In this document: in pieces, positions 25,436 through 34,601 of the stretch | Layout of the letters: every line of letters starts with the position of its first letter | Position numbering within the stretch: the first letter of the stretch is position 1 | Source of the DNA: Bacteroidota bacterium | GTDB lineage: Bacteria; Bacteroidota; Bacteroidia; Bacteroidales; GCA-2748055 | Assembly: GCA_024244665.1 (NCBI GenBank) | Contig: JAAEOI010000373.1 | Coordinates: 1-36,829, forward strand | Reading direction: 5' to 3' | DNA: 36,829 bases | Made by a program: the position numbers and the translations under genes | The notes under the pieces: model-generated | The model's database searches: none | What the model saw: the letters and a program-made list of their open reading frames with translations, nothing else | What the model was told of the DNA's origin: nothing

Positions 25436-28400
25436 CTAGGGGCTGATTACATTCACAGGAGCCATCATATTGACCGGAACCTGTACAGATGGCAGCAATC
25501 GCACCGGGCCAAGCAAGCCGGCCGGCTGTACATGCCAGGGTTCTCTCGGAACCAGTCTTCTTCCACCTCCGTCAGAGCTTATATTGGTCCTTGTATAGCT
25601 CTCCTCAGGTGGCAGGTTCATGTCTCCGGACAGACGGTTGATCCAGAGATTCATCACCTCGATCTTCAACACATTGGTTCCGGATTCCAGAAATGAGGTA
25701 ATATCCGCCCGGAAAGGCGGTTTCCATACCACACCGGCTGACTTGCCATTCACAAATATTTCTGCAAGTTCACGCACATCACCCAGATCCAGATGCACAT
25801 GCCGTCCGGAACCAAGCCAAACGGCCGGGACGTTAAATGTCTTTTGATAGGTTCCTGTACCTGAGAAGTACTTAATCCCCTCTTCCGGATGGTCTGTCCA
25901 TGAAATAAGTTCAGGAAGTTTTACTTCCTCAGGGGCACCCCATTTGGGATCAAATTCCAAAATCCAATCGCCATCAATCTGAAGGGGAGCAGGCAGATCA
26001 TTAATCTCAATCTGTCCTTTTTCCCCCTTGCTGCCTGTCAGCAAATATTGTCCATTCTCCCAGCACTGTAGAGTGGCAGTTTGATCCCTTATTGCTACCA
26101 CCTGCTCAATAGGGAGTCCGGTACTGGTTTTATCACCTTTACTTGCAAAATCACCTGTCCTGATCAAAGAAGCAAAACTGCCCGATGCCGGGCTCTTATC
26201 AAAGACCACGAAAACTGAGCCGCCGGGTGCCAGTTCAAGCGGCAGACTGGTTCCGCCATCCACCGTGTTGTAAACAAACTGTTCCGTCATGGTGCCATCA
26301 ACCGGATCCCAGATATGCGGGATTTGCTCATTAACACGGAACAGGCATTCTGCAGCTACCGGATTCAAGGTTTTGTTGCTCACAAAATAGATATCCGAAT
26401 GCGCTGTATGCCTGTGAATAAAATCGAATCCGCCGGCAAGTTCTGAATTTGTACATATAAAATCGGGACCTATAGTCTCAAGTTCAAGCCATTGCTGTGG
26501 AGTGTATCCCCAAACGACCCTGCCTTTCCCATAATTGTTGGTCTTTACTGTGGTTCCGTTACATGCTCCCCACATAAGATCAGCCAGTTCCCGCAGTCCG
26601 GCTCGCCGCGATGCATATTCCTGCAGACCGGGAACATCCCCTGGTCTTGGACCTAAAATCGTTGCGCCCCCGGACACCAGTTCTCCGAGCTTCTGCAATA
26701 CCTCCAGAGGAATTTGCCGCTGGTCCGGAAGTACAAGAATGCGGTATGACATACCATCGGGAAGAACGATCCTGCCGTCTTTCACCGACATGCGGTTCAG
26801 AATAACATCGGTATTAACAACATCGTATTCATAACCGGATCCGAGCCCTTCAATCTTTGGCTTTTCAGGAACATTGTGATATAAAGGCCAGAAATTCGGG
26901 GCCTGGTCACCGTAATAATAGGCCACGTCGGCAACAAACCTGCCCTGCTGAAGCATGTGGCAACAACGCCCCAGGTAATCCATAAAGGGTCGTGCCTTTG
27001 ACCACCATACCACCTGAGGATTCATATCAACACCGGCGTGATAGGTTCGTCCGGGATATCCGGCCTCCACCGGCGAATGTGAATAGCCATGATAGGTTAC
27101 CCGGTTAAGCCCCTCGCAAAACGCTCTGTCTACCAGCATTTTGCGGGTGAACGGACCATCTCTCCAACGCCGCCAGGTTGTCCACGATTCAGCATCCACA
27201 TAAGGCTTACCATAGATGTGCGCGGCGCTGGCGATCTCCTTAATCAGAAAGAGATTCCTTGGATTTCCCATCCAAAATTCCCCACGGGGAACTCCTACAT
27301 TTCCCAGTGCTTTCAGGGCATCAACGGGACAGCTTTCCCAGAAGGGCGGGCCGGGCCCTCCGGCTTCAGCTGTACGTGTAAGTCCGTATTCGGCACAAAT
27401 TTTGGTCCCGGTTGTATAATGACTGAATATGAGAAGATCACTGACGGTCTTGTTGTAATCGTATTGAAACCGTCCGCTCTCAGCCTCATCAATCATTGTC
27501 CATCCCATCAATACCGGTAACCAGGGAACGGCATCGTACCCATGCTGCTTCTGAAACCATTCACGAAATTTTGTGGTCCACTGAATACCTTCATGAAGCT
27601 CCATGCTGTCGTCATCCAGTGATTTCAGTGGTGAGTCGGGATCACCGCCTTTCGAAAGGCCCAGCTGGTTGATGATATATTCAAAATGGAACTTTGTGGC
27701 TTCAGGATCCAGGAAATCAATGAATAGGCCTTTGGAATTGGGACTGGCAGCAATCAACTGCTGACCGTTATTGCTGCAAACAAAGCGAACAACCTGCCAA
27801 TCGCCCGATGGAGGGCGCCAGGTCAGTTTTCCTTCACGGAAATTACTGCTTAGATCTAACACGTCAGAAAGATCGGGAATAAGCTTCTCTTCTGAATCGG
27901 GCCAGGCAAGGACGGCAACATCCACATACCAGGCGGGCAGGCCGTCTGCACCTTTTGGACAATTGTCGGGAACATCCGGAAAGGGAAGCTTCATTTTTAT
28001 CTGATCCGGACCGGAAACCACAATTCCTGAAGTGAACAGGTTCTTACTTGCCATTTCAGGGGTCACCCATGAGCCACCGGAATTCCAGCCACTGGCACAT
28101 ACCAGTCCCAGATCCAGATCCAGGCGCCTTGCCTCATTCATGGCATGATGTATAAAACCAACCGACTCATCACCCATGAAAGGTGGACCGGCAGGAACAA
28201 ATCCATCCGGATTTCTCATGGCCTCCGTGTCCCACATTAACAGGCCACCCATGCCTTTATCTTTCGCCTCTTCCAGGTCTCGGGTTAAACCGGGAGGAGA
28301 TACATCTCCATTCAACCAGTTCCAATATGCCCTTGGCCGGGCTTCCTTTCCAGGATCCCAAAATCCTTCAGCAAGATCCTGATCTTGTGCTTCTGCACCA

Positions 28401-28468
28401 ATCTGACCCAAAGAGATCAAGACCATCAGAAGAGCTGTAATAATCTTCCTATTAAATTTCACAATCAT
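25436..28468 (-). CDS. GH106-type alpha-L-rhamnosidase
   Basis: A 1010-residue exported enzyme of the GH106 type, started at the ATG at 28468. The longer frame begins with a TTG inside the previous gene. A signal peptide covers residues 1-28. ARPRAYWNWLNGDVSP at 43-58, GMGGLLMWD at 72-80 and CASGWNSGGSWVTPEMA at 124-140 are typical of GH106. The C-terminal 110 residues form a GH2-like sugar-binding sandwich (YFSGTGTYQKTF, then NGKSAGVVWKPPF). GH106 enzymes remove terminal alpha-L-rhamnose by inversion. Its ATG lies one base after the stop of the GH127 gene, so the pair is an operon. I did not assign the catalytic residues. Confidence 0.85.
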   Translation of the reverse strand: MIVKFNRKIITALLMVLISLGQIGAEAQDQDLAEGFWDPGKEARPRAYWNWLNGDVSPPGLTRDLEEAKDKGMGGLLMWDTEAMRNPDGFVPAGPPFMGDESVGFIHHAMNEARRLDLDLGLVCASGWNSGGSWVTPEMASKNLFTSGIVVSGPDQIKMKLPFPDVPDNCPKGADGLPAWYVDVAVLAWPDSEEKLIPDLSDVLDLSSNFREGKLTWRPPSGDWQVVRFVCSNNGQQLIAASPNSKGLFIDFLDPEATKFHFEYIINQLGLSKGGDPDSPLKSLDDDSMELHEGIQWTTKFREWFQKQHGYDAVPWLPVLMGWTMIDEAESGRFQYDYNKTVSDLLIFSHYTTGTKICAEYGLTRTAEAGGPGPPFWESCPVDALKALGNVGVPRGEFWMGNPRNLFLIKEIASAAHIYGKPYVDAESWTTWRRWRDGPFTRKMLVDRAFCEGLNRVTYHGYSHSPVEAGYPGRTYHAGVDMNPQVVWWSKARPFMDYLGRCCHMLQQGRFVADVAYYYGDQAPNFWPLYHNVPEKPKIEGLGSGYEYDVVNTDVILNRMSVKDGRIVLPDGMSYRILVLPDQRQIPLEVLQKLGELVSGGATILGPRPGDVPGLQEYASRRAGLRELADLMWGACNGTTVKTNNYGKGRVVWGYTPQQWLELETIGPDFICTNSELAGGFDFIHRHTAHSDIYFVSNKTLNPVAAECLFRVNEQIPHIWDPVDGTMTEQFVYNTVDGGTSLPLELAPGGSVFVVFDKSPASGSFASLIRTGDFASKGDKTSTGLPIEQVVAIRDQTATLQCWENGQYLLTGSKGEKGQIEINDLPAPLQIDGDWILEFDPKWGAPEEVKLPELISWTDHPEEGIKYFSGTGTYQKTFNVPAVWLGSGRHVHLDLGDVRELAEIFVNGKSAGVVWKPPFRADITSFLESGTNVLKIEVMNLWINRLSGDMNLPPEESYTRTNISSDGGGRRLVPREPWHVQPAGLLGPVRLLPSVQVPVNMMAPVNVISP

Positions 28469-28469
28469 C

Positions 28470-30530
28470 CTATTTTTTCGTGAATACAATTTCTGCTTTC
28501 CCCATCAAACCTGATTTTGGTATTGGTGCTGGCAACCAGACTTTCATCTGTCCCTGTCCCCTGTTGCTCCATGCATAATAAGGGATGGCCGTAAAATCAA
28601 ATTCCTTTCCGCTGGTAAGTAAAGAAGCAGTGCCATTGATGGTTACCACACCACCTAACAGATCATCACGGTGTTCCTCCTTTAATCCTGATGGTAAAAG
28701 TTGTACCTCACTGGTTTGCTCAAAATAACCTTCATTATCAGCTTCCTCCACACAATAGACCATGGGACCACGCATCAGGACTATTTTTCCATGTGCATCT
28801 TCAATCCTGGGATTTCCGGCAACCAGCCGGACATTCATGGGCAGCTCCACCTCCACCCTATCTCCCTTTTTCCACTTCCGTTTGATGACTGCGTAACCCT
28901 TCTCCAGATGAATTTTACGGATCCTTTTTCCATTGACCTTAAGGATCACCTCTTCTTCCGGAAGGGTTTCATCTTCAAAATAATGATATAGACCTCCCGG
29001 AATCAATTCACCTTGTGCCCAGCCTGGTATCCGTATAAACAATGTGAAATCAACCGGAGCTTCCGGATCCACTTTCAGACATATCTCCCCGTCCCAAGGA
29101 TAACCGGATTCCAGGGTCAGGGCAACTTCATGATCAGCCAGCTCAATGCTTGTCTCGCTTCCGATAAACTGGTTGATATAAATTGCTTGATCGGTCTTCC
29201 CGTAAATGGTGGAACCGATTTCCGGCAGGAAACGGACCACATTGGAGGGACAACAAGGGGGGTTAAACCAAACACGCCTGCTGTGCTTTCCTTCCGATTC
29301 CAGGGGATTTGAATAGAAGAATCTGTCGCCGCTTAACGAAACTCCTGAAATACCTGAGTTATACATGGTCAGCTCCGTCAGGTCAGCATATTTAGCATCT
29401 CCGTGCAACAGGTTCATCCTCCTGTTCCAGAAGGTGAGCGCAATACCCGAGCAGGTCTCGCAATAAGCCTGGTCGTTAGGAAGCAGGTATTCCGTACCAA
29501 ATCCCTCATCATGAAACTGCCTGGTACCAATACCTCCGGTGATGTACAATTTTTTCCGGACTATATCATTCCAGATGGAATCCAGGGCCCTCAGGTATTT
29601 GGCATCTCTGGTCTCCATGGTGATATCAACCATTGAGGAGTAAAGATACCCGGCCCGGACTGCATGTCCTATGGCATAATACTGTTCTGTAACGGGTAGG
29701 TGATCCTGCCTGTATGAAGGATGGCGCCAACGCCCGGGACTGTTTGCCCTGGGATCATGATCGGGCGGGATAAGCGCATCGGCTATCCTTTCAGGATTCC
29801 CGCGCTCGTCAATAAAGAAAATGGACAGATCCAGATACCTCTTCTCTCCAGTTACTTCATACAGAGAATAGAGGGCTAGTTCTATCTCCTCATGACCTGG
29901 TACATCCAGGCGCTTCCCAGGACCAAAGATGGAATCAATATGGTCGGCAAAACGTTTGGCAGCATCCAGGAGTTTTCTCTTCCCGGTCACCTGGTAATAT
30001 GCTGCTGCAGCTTCGAACAGATGACCGGCGCAATAGAGTTCATGCTTCCTTTCAATATCGGTCCATTGCTGCGAGAGGTCATGTACGATCCAGTAAGTAA
30101 AAAGATACCCGTCTGGTTGCTGTGCCGCTACGATCCTGTTAATAACCGAGTCGATGATTGCTTCCAATTCTTTATCTGGAGTATGGTACAAAGCATAGGC
30201 AGCTCCCTGAATGATCTTGTATACATCAGAATCACTGGCCAGGTTGCCTTTATGCTCAGCATCACTATTCCCGGCAGCAATATCAAAGTACCCAATGGAC
30301 TGAGAAGCTTGTTCCAATGCGTGCCTGATACTGGATACACGGTTTATCTCAATCTTCGGTTGCCAGAAGTTATCGGTAATGGTCACCTCCTGGAAGGAGA
30401 CCTTTTCTACCATATGTGAGTGGAATTCATCGTGACCGTGATCAGATTCCTCCCCGGCTCCTCCTTGCGGACCGGTACAGGAAGAAAGCATTAAACATCC
30501 GGTCAGTAAAACAACCAATTTCTCTCTCAT
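28470..30530 (-). CDS. GH127-type beta-L-arabinofuranosidase, lipoprotein
   Basis: A 686-residue glycoside hydrolase of family GH127 (formerly DUF1680). A lipoprotein signal ends at Cys18 (LMLSSC). The (alpha/alpha)6 barrel carries YCETC at 356-360 and PPCCPSN at 424-430. By analogy with the characterised Bifidobacterium enzyme HypBA1, Glu358, Cys360, Cys426 and Cys427 would bind zinc, with Cys426 as the nucleophile. All four are present. Characterised GH127 enzymes release beta-L-arabinofuranose, and some act on related branched sugars in pectin. The gene is followed after one base by the GH106 gene, which implies joint action on a glycan with arabinose and rhamnose. Confidence 0.9.
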   Translation of the reverse strand: MREKLVVLLTGCLMLSSCTGPQGGAGEESDHGHDEFHSHMVEKVSFQEVTITDNFWQPKIEINRVSSIRHALEQASQSIGYFDIAAGNSDAEHKGNLASDSDVYKIIQGAAYALYHTPDKELEAIIDSVINRIVAAQQPDGYLFTYWIVHDLSQQWTDIERKHELYCAGHLFEAAAAYYQVTGKRKLLDAAKRFADHIDSIFGPGKRLDVPGHEEIELALYSLYEVTGEKRYLDLSIFFIDERGNPERIADALIPPDHDPRANSPGRWRHPSYRQDHLPVTEQYYAIGHAVRAGYLYSSMVDITMETRDAKYLRALDSIWNDIVRKKLYITGGIGTRQFHDEGFGTEYLLPNDQAYCETCSGIALTFWNRRMNLLHGDAKYADLTELTMYNSGISGVSLSGDRFFYSNPLESEGKHSRRVWFNPPCCPSNVVRFLPEIGSTIYGKTDQAIYINQFIGSETSIELADHEVALTLESGYPWDGEICLKVDPEAPVDFTLFIRIPGWAQGELIPGGLYHYFEDETLPEEEVILKVNGKRIRKIHLEKGYAVIKRKWKKGDRVEVELPMNVRLVAGNPRIEDAHGKIVLMRGPMVYCVEEADNEGYFEQTSEVQLLPSGLKEEHRDDLLGGVVTINGTASLLTSGKEFDFTAIPYYAWSNRGQGQMKVWLPAPIPKSGLMGKAEIVFTKK

Positions 30531-31152
30531 GACTTCTCTAATGTTGAATAAGTTTCTAAAACCTCTCTTTTTTGTTTTTCATTGTGTCAGCTCCTCAAGC
30601 TTGCTTTCCAGCTCGGGACCATGCTGCCAGGCAAGGGAGAAATACTCAGGCTGGTGCTTTTGAACACAGCCAGAATGAATAACAACAACTACATTATAAA
30701 CAAGTTGTGATCGCTGAATCAGAGTAGCGGCATTTTCCTAATAATGGATCATTTCGTAATAATTCACACAAGATACATTATCAGAATTACTTACCGTAGC
30801 AATAACATTGTTTTGGTCTGGATGAAATCATCAGCTACTTTTTGATAATAGTAAACTCCATTAATTAATTGAGACACATCAAACACTGTCTACAAGCTGA
30901 ACCTCAGCCGATGCCTGGCTACTTGCCTCAAGGTTCCGGAACGGAACTACTTCTCTCACCTGATACTTTTATGCAGGCATTAAGATTCCTTATATCGCCT
31001 GGAGATATTATTTAAAACCTAGAATAATGGTAGAACTGTGATGCACAGAGGCAGGTGAATCGTAACCTGACCACGCTATGTCAAGCAACAATTCACTTAA
31101 CAATATCATATTAGTACCAGCCGCTCCCTGGGGATAAGTTAAGTCAGACCGC
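30531..31152. other. 0.6 kb gap between GH127 and second GH106 gene
   Basis: No intact gene is visible. The side nearest the GH127 gene holds a minus-strand C-terminal scrap at 30579-30737 (listed separately). The rest is AT-rich with many stops in all frames. A small palindrome, GTTCCGGAAC, lies at 30933-30942. The gap probably marks a deleted gene. Confidence 0.45.
30579..30737 (-). pseudogene. Unidentified C-terminal gene scrap
   Basis: A minus-strand frame of 52 codons without a start ends at a TGA at 30579-30581. Its last part, HQPEYFSLAWQHGPELESKL followed by EELTQ, has protein-like composition and codon choice. An in-frame TAG lies directly upstream. I cannot assign a family. Its position and orientation match the decayed scraps elsewhere in this cluster. 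Confidence 0.3.
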
Positions 31153-34100
31153 CTATGGCCAGCTGGTTTTCCTGGCTGTTCTCAACACAACAGGTCCGAT
31201 CAGACCAGCAGGTAATAACTCCTCTTCCGGGCCCAGTCTGGCATCGTTAAATAAGAGCCAGGTAATACGGCTGTCTTCCGGCAAACGTGAATCACCAATA
31301 ATACGGTTATGCCATGTGTTTGTAACGGCAATGCTCAACTCATTCCTGCCTTGATTTACTACATCGCTCACCTCAACTATGAAAGGAGGTTTCCAGAGCA
31401 CACCCGTATTTTTTCCGTTAATACTTACTTCTGCCAGGTTTGCCACGCTTCCAAGATCAAGAAACAATCTTTCGTCCCTGTTTTGACCGGTCAGCTCAAA
31501 AACAGAATGATAGGTGGCCGTACCCGAAAAATACTTAATACCCTCATTTTCATGGTCACTCAAAGATTGAAGCACAGGCAGTTCAATTTGATCAGGAGCA
31601 CCCCGACCAGGAGTAAAATTAACTGTCCATTCACCTCCGATTTTCCGGGGAGCAGGCAGATCTTCCACCGAAACATTTACAGTTTTACCCGATTGGTATG
31701 TCAGCTTCCATGTACCGTTCTCCGTGGCCCAAATAGAACCATCACTCATCATGACCGGCTGCAGATCTTTCTCGCTTTCCTGATGCAAGGGTGTCAGGTA
31801 AGCGAGCGGATCAATTTCAGCGGCACGACGAAAAACAACAAACATTGAACCGGAGGATGCGAGGTCCATGGTAACGATCGTTCGTTCACCCTCCTGGCGC
31901 CAGATCTCTGCATCCCAGATTTTACCGGTCCCTGCATCCCAGAATTCAGGTACACGGTCCCTGATGCGAAAGGCCACATCAATCCTGCGCAATTCACGCT
32001 CTTGATTCGAGATAAAATAGAAATCTGCATCCCTGGTCTTTCTGTGGTTCCATACCAGTGAAGGGGAATAATATTCCATCTTTTCACGATATACAGGTTT
32101 CATATCTACACCCATGAACTCAAGATCCGGCGGGAGTCCGAGCTCATTCAAAATCCTCTTCATGGCACTCGCCTGCCTTACGGATCCCCATGATCTGCTC
32201 ACTATATTTTTTACCTCCTCATCGCATCCGGGATAATCTGTCAGACTGATGGATCGCTCCGGCAGGTTTCCGATAACGGGTACCCCGGCCTGTGCCAGCT
32301 CCCCTATTTTCTGTGCCAGCTCGGGAGTCATTCTATCTGAAGGGGGCAATACAAGCATGCGATATGACATCCCACCGGGTAATACCATTCGTCCGTTTTC
32401 AGCCCCTGCCCTGCCCAGAAGAGCATCCCTGTTGATACAATCGTAGGTATACCCTTCAGGAAGCGGAACAGGCAACTCCCCGCGCAAATAAGAACGTGTG
32501 GGTTGCTCCTCCCCGATGAAATAGCACACATCGATCACCGGCAGTCCCTGCTGTAGCATCTCGGAGCACCGGTGAAGGTATTTGAACCACTCCTTACCCG
32601 GCTTATGCCAGGTTTGCGTACCACTGAAGAAAGTACCAACCCGGTTCAGGGTAACACCCGGCTCCCGGTCAAAGGCCTGATGGGCCCAGACATGCAGGAC
32701 GAGTTGATTGATGCCTCTGGCAAAGTTATAATCGCCCATTGGTTTCAGGTAGTATGGATCCACGTTCCACGTGATGGGATTCTGGGTGAATGCTTCCGCT
32801 CCGATCACTTTTTTCCCGTAGATATGTCCGCCACTAATAGCATCCTGTATATCGTTTGGTTTATCCTGGTTCACGCTGTTGAGCCAGAATTCCCCCATGG
32901 GCATATCCACATGTTTGAAGTGTTGTAAGCCATCGGACATCATGGTCGGAGCGATGCACTCTGCACTGAAGGTAGCTCCCTGTTCACGACCCAATCTGGC
33001 AAATGGATCGTAAAAATTATCGCAGACCAGGTCGGCAATGGTACGTCTGACATCGTATAGAAACCTTTCAGAAAGTTCGGCGGATCCAACAGGAACCCCG
33101 CTCATGGTCGGCAGCCAGAGGAGCGGATCATATCCCCGCCGATTGATAAATTCCTCTCTGAAAAGGGGCGACCAGTTTTGAGAAAAGGCCTCCCAGCTAT
33201 CGGTGTGATTACGCCAGAGTGCGCTTCCAGCCAGTTCAGGACCCACCCTGTCCAGGGCCTCTCCAAACCAGCCGTCAAACTGTATGCGTGCTGCATCAGG
33301 GTTGAATTTGTCACACTCCAGACCTGAGCCGGTACCCGCAGGATTGTTGGTTTCACCCGTAGTCGTATAACCTATCCTTTGAATGGTCCACTTTCCGGGA
33401 GGGGGTGTCCAGTTTAGCTTACCATCGGCATCCATATGCTGTGTAATATTGATAACTTCCTCCAGGGGTACACACAAATCTGCGGGACATTCCGTCTCTG
33501 TGGTCCATTCGCTCCTCCTCCAGCGGTATCCGGCTTTCCCTTCCCAATGGTTAATGACAGGACGGGAACTTAGCTCAATGTGACTTGCCCCAAGCCTGTT
33601 TCGGTTACGTGATTTCGTCCCTTCCGTATTTTCGGATGCTTGCGGTGTACCCGAAGCGTCAAACTCAAACCTGAAGAAACGTGCTGTCACTTCTTCCACG
33701 GCATGTGTGCAATCCATTCCCCTATCCTGCCAGCCCTGGAACCGGGTGGGTTTCAACCTGCCATGTGAGCGAAATCTTTTCCCGTCATCACTGACCGATA
33801 GTTTCACACGATGCAGCTGATAGTATCGCTGATCGGGGGACAACTTAATGGACCGGCAAGTAAATGGTTCATCAAATTCGTACTGGATCCATCCCTCTTC
33901 CGATAGATTTACCGGTTCGTCTGCACCATGAACCAGCAGCCGGGGATCGAGTCCGGATATGTTCGTTGTGGCCCTGGGTCTGAGCAAGGTGGAGGTGAGG
34001 TCCGTTCCTTCTAAAGCAGGGTATGCGAGAACGGCAATGTCACGATAGTAATCGTTGCGTGTTGTTGGCCTGACCAGTTTTCCTTCAAAAGCTTTCCCTC

Positions 34101-34581
34101 CGCTGATAAGTTGCTCAGTTGTAACAATCTCCTGCATTGACATCTCCGGGGTGATCCAGGGACCACCTGCAAGCGCCCATCCGTCACAGGCATTCATTGC
34201 CAGGCGAAGACCGAGTCTGCCGGCTTCATTAACCGCATGAACCACCAGGTCCCACCAGTGATCGGAAAGCGGATCCGCAGGGGGATCTGCCAGGGTGAGG
34301 TTTTCACTGGAAGCAAGTGCAGCTGAATTGCCAATGGGCATCAGGTAAGCACCACCTACACCTGTTTCGGCCATGTCCTCCATATCCCGGGTAATCCCCT
34401 CCTTTGTCGCATTGGCGCGCATCCAGTACCAGTAGACCCAGGGTTTTGACTCGTCGGAAGGATTTTCAAACAGGGTTTCAAGAGGCAACTCACTGTCTGC
34501 TCCAGGCTTTGAAAGGCAGGAAGAAAGCAAAAGCGCCAGTACCGTAAAAAAGGTAATGCGTGTGTGACTCTGGTTCATCAT
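31153..34581 (-). CDS. GH106-type alpha-L-rhamnosidase with inserted discoidin-like domain
   Basis: An 1142-residue exported lipoprotein with a lipobox at LLSSC (Cys22). KPWVYWYWMRANATKEG at 46-62, GGAYLMP at 76-82 and NACDGWALAGGPWITPEMS at 130-148 match the other GH106 protein in this window. Residues about 200-340 form an insertion that looks like an F5/8 type C (discoidin) domain: WIQYEFDEPFTCRSIKLSPD at 231-250, then KLSVSDDGKRFRSHG and a closing FFRFEFDAS. The C-terminus is a GH2-like sandwich (YFSGTATYHSVF, NGKNTGVLWKPPF). It is 132 residues longer than its paralogue, mostly because of the insertion. It lies 20 bp downstream of the double sulfatase, so the two are probably one transcript. 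Rhamnose release is inferred from the family. Confidence 0.85.
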   Translation of the reverse strand: MMNQSHTRITFFTVLALLLSSCLSKPGADSELPLETLFENPSDESKPWVYWYWMRANATKEGITRDMEDMAETGVGGAYLMPIGNSAALASSENLTLADPPADPLSDHWWDLVVHAVNEAGRLGLRLAMNACDGWALAGGPWITPEMSMQEIVTTEQLISGGKAFEGKLVRPTTRNDYYRDIAVLAYPALEGTDLTSTLLRPRATTNISGLDPRLLVHGADEPVNLSEEGWIQYEFDEPFTCRSIKLSPDQRYYQLHRVKLSVSDDGKRFRSHGRLKPTRFQGWQDRGMDCTHAVEEVTARFFRFEFDASGTPQASENTEGTKSRNRNRLGASHIELSSRPVINHWEGKAGYRWRRSEWTTETECPADLCVPLEEVINITQHMDADGKLNWTPPPGKWTIQRIGYTTTGETNNPAGTGSGLECDKFNPDAARIQFDGWFGEALDRVGPELAGSALWRNHTDSWEAFSQNWSPLFREEFINRRGYDPLLWLPTMSGVPVGSAELSERFLYDVRRTIADLVCDNFYDPFARLGREQGATFSAECIAPTMMSDGLQHFKHVDMPMGEFWLNSVNQDKPNDIQDAISGGHIYGKKVIGAEAFTQNPITWNVDPYYLKPMGDYNFARGINQLVLHVWAHQAFDREPGVTLNRVGTFFSGTQTWHKPGKEWFKYLHRCSEMLQQGLPVIDVCYFIGEEQPTRSYLRGELPVPLPEGYTYDCINRDALLGRAGAENGRMVLPGGMSYRMLVLPPSDRMTPELAQKIGELAQAGVPVIGNLPERSISLTDYPGCDEEVKNIVSRSWGSVRQASAMKRILNELGLPPDLEFMGVDMKPVYREKMEYYSPSLVWNHRKTRDADFYFISNQERELRRIDVAFRIRDRVPEFWDAGTGKIWDAEIWRQEGERTIVTMDLASSGSMFVVFRRAAEIDPLAYLTPLHQESEKDLQPVMMSDGSIWATENGTWKLTYQSGKTVNVSVEDLPAPRKIGGEWTVNFTPGRGAPDQIELPVLQSLSDHENEGIKYFSGTATYHSVFELTGQNRDERLFLDLGSVANLAEVSINGKNTGVLWKPPFIVEVSDVVNQGRNELSIAVTNTWHNRIIGDSRLPEDSRITWLLFNDARLGPEEELLPAGLIGPVVLRTARKTSWP

Positions 34582-34601
34582 GACATGTTGTACTAATTCA
34601 T

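Noticed and set aside
25165..25446. A 93-codon plus-strand ORF in the same gap
   Set aside because: It is antisense to the esterase remnant and has no family features or plausible leader.
30933..30942. Palindrome GTTCCGGAAC as an operator
   Set aside because: A single 10 bp palindrome far from a gene start, with no second copy seen in the window, is weak evidence for a regulator site.
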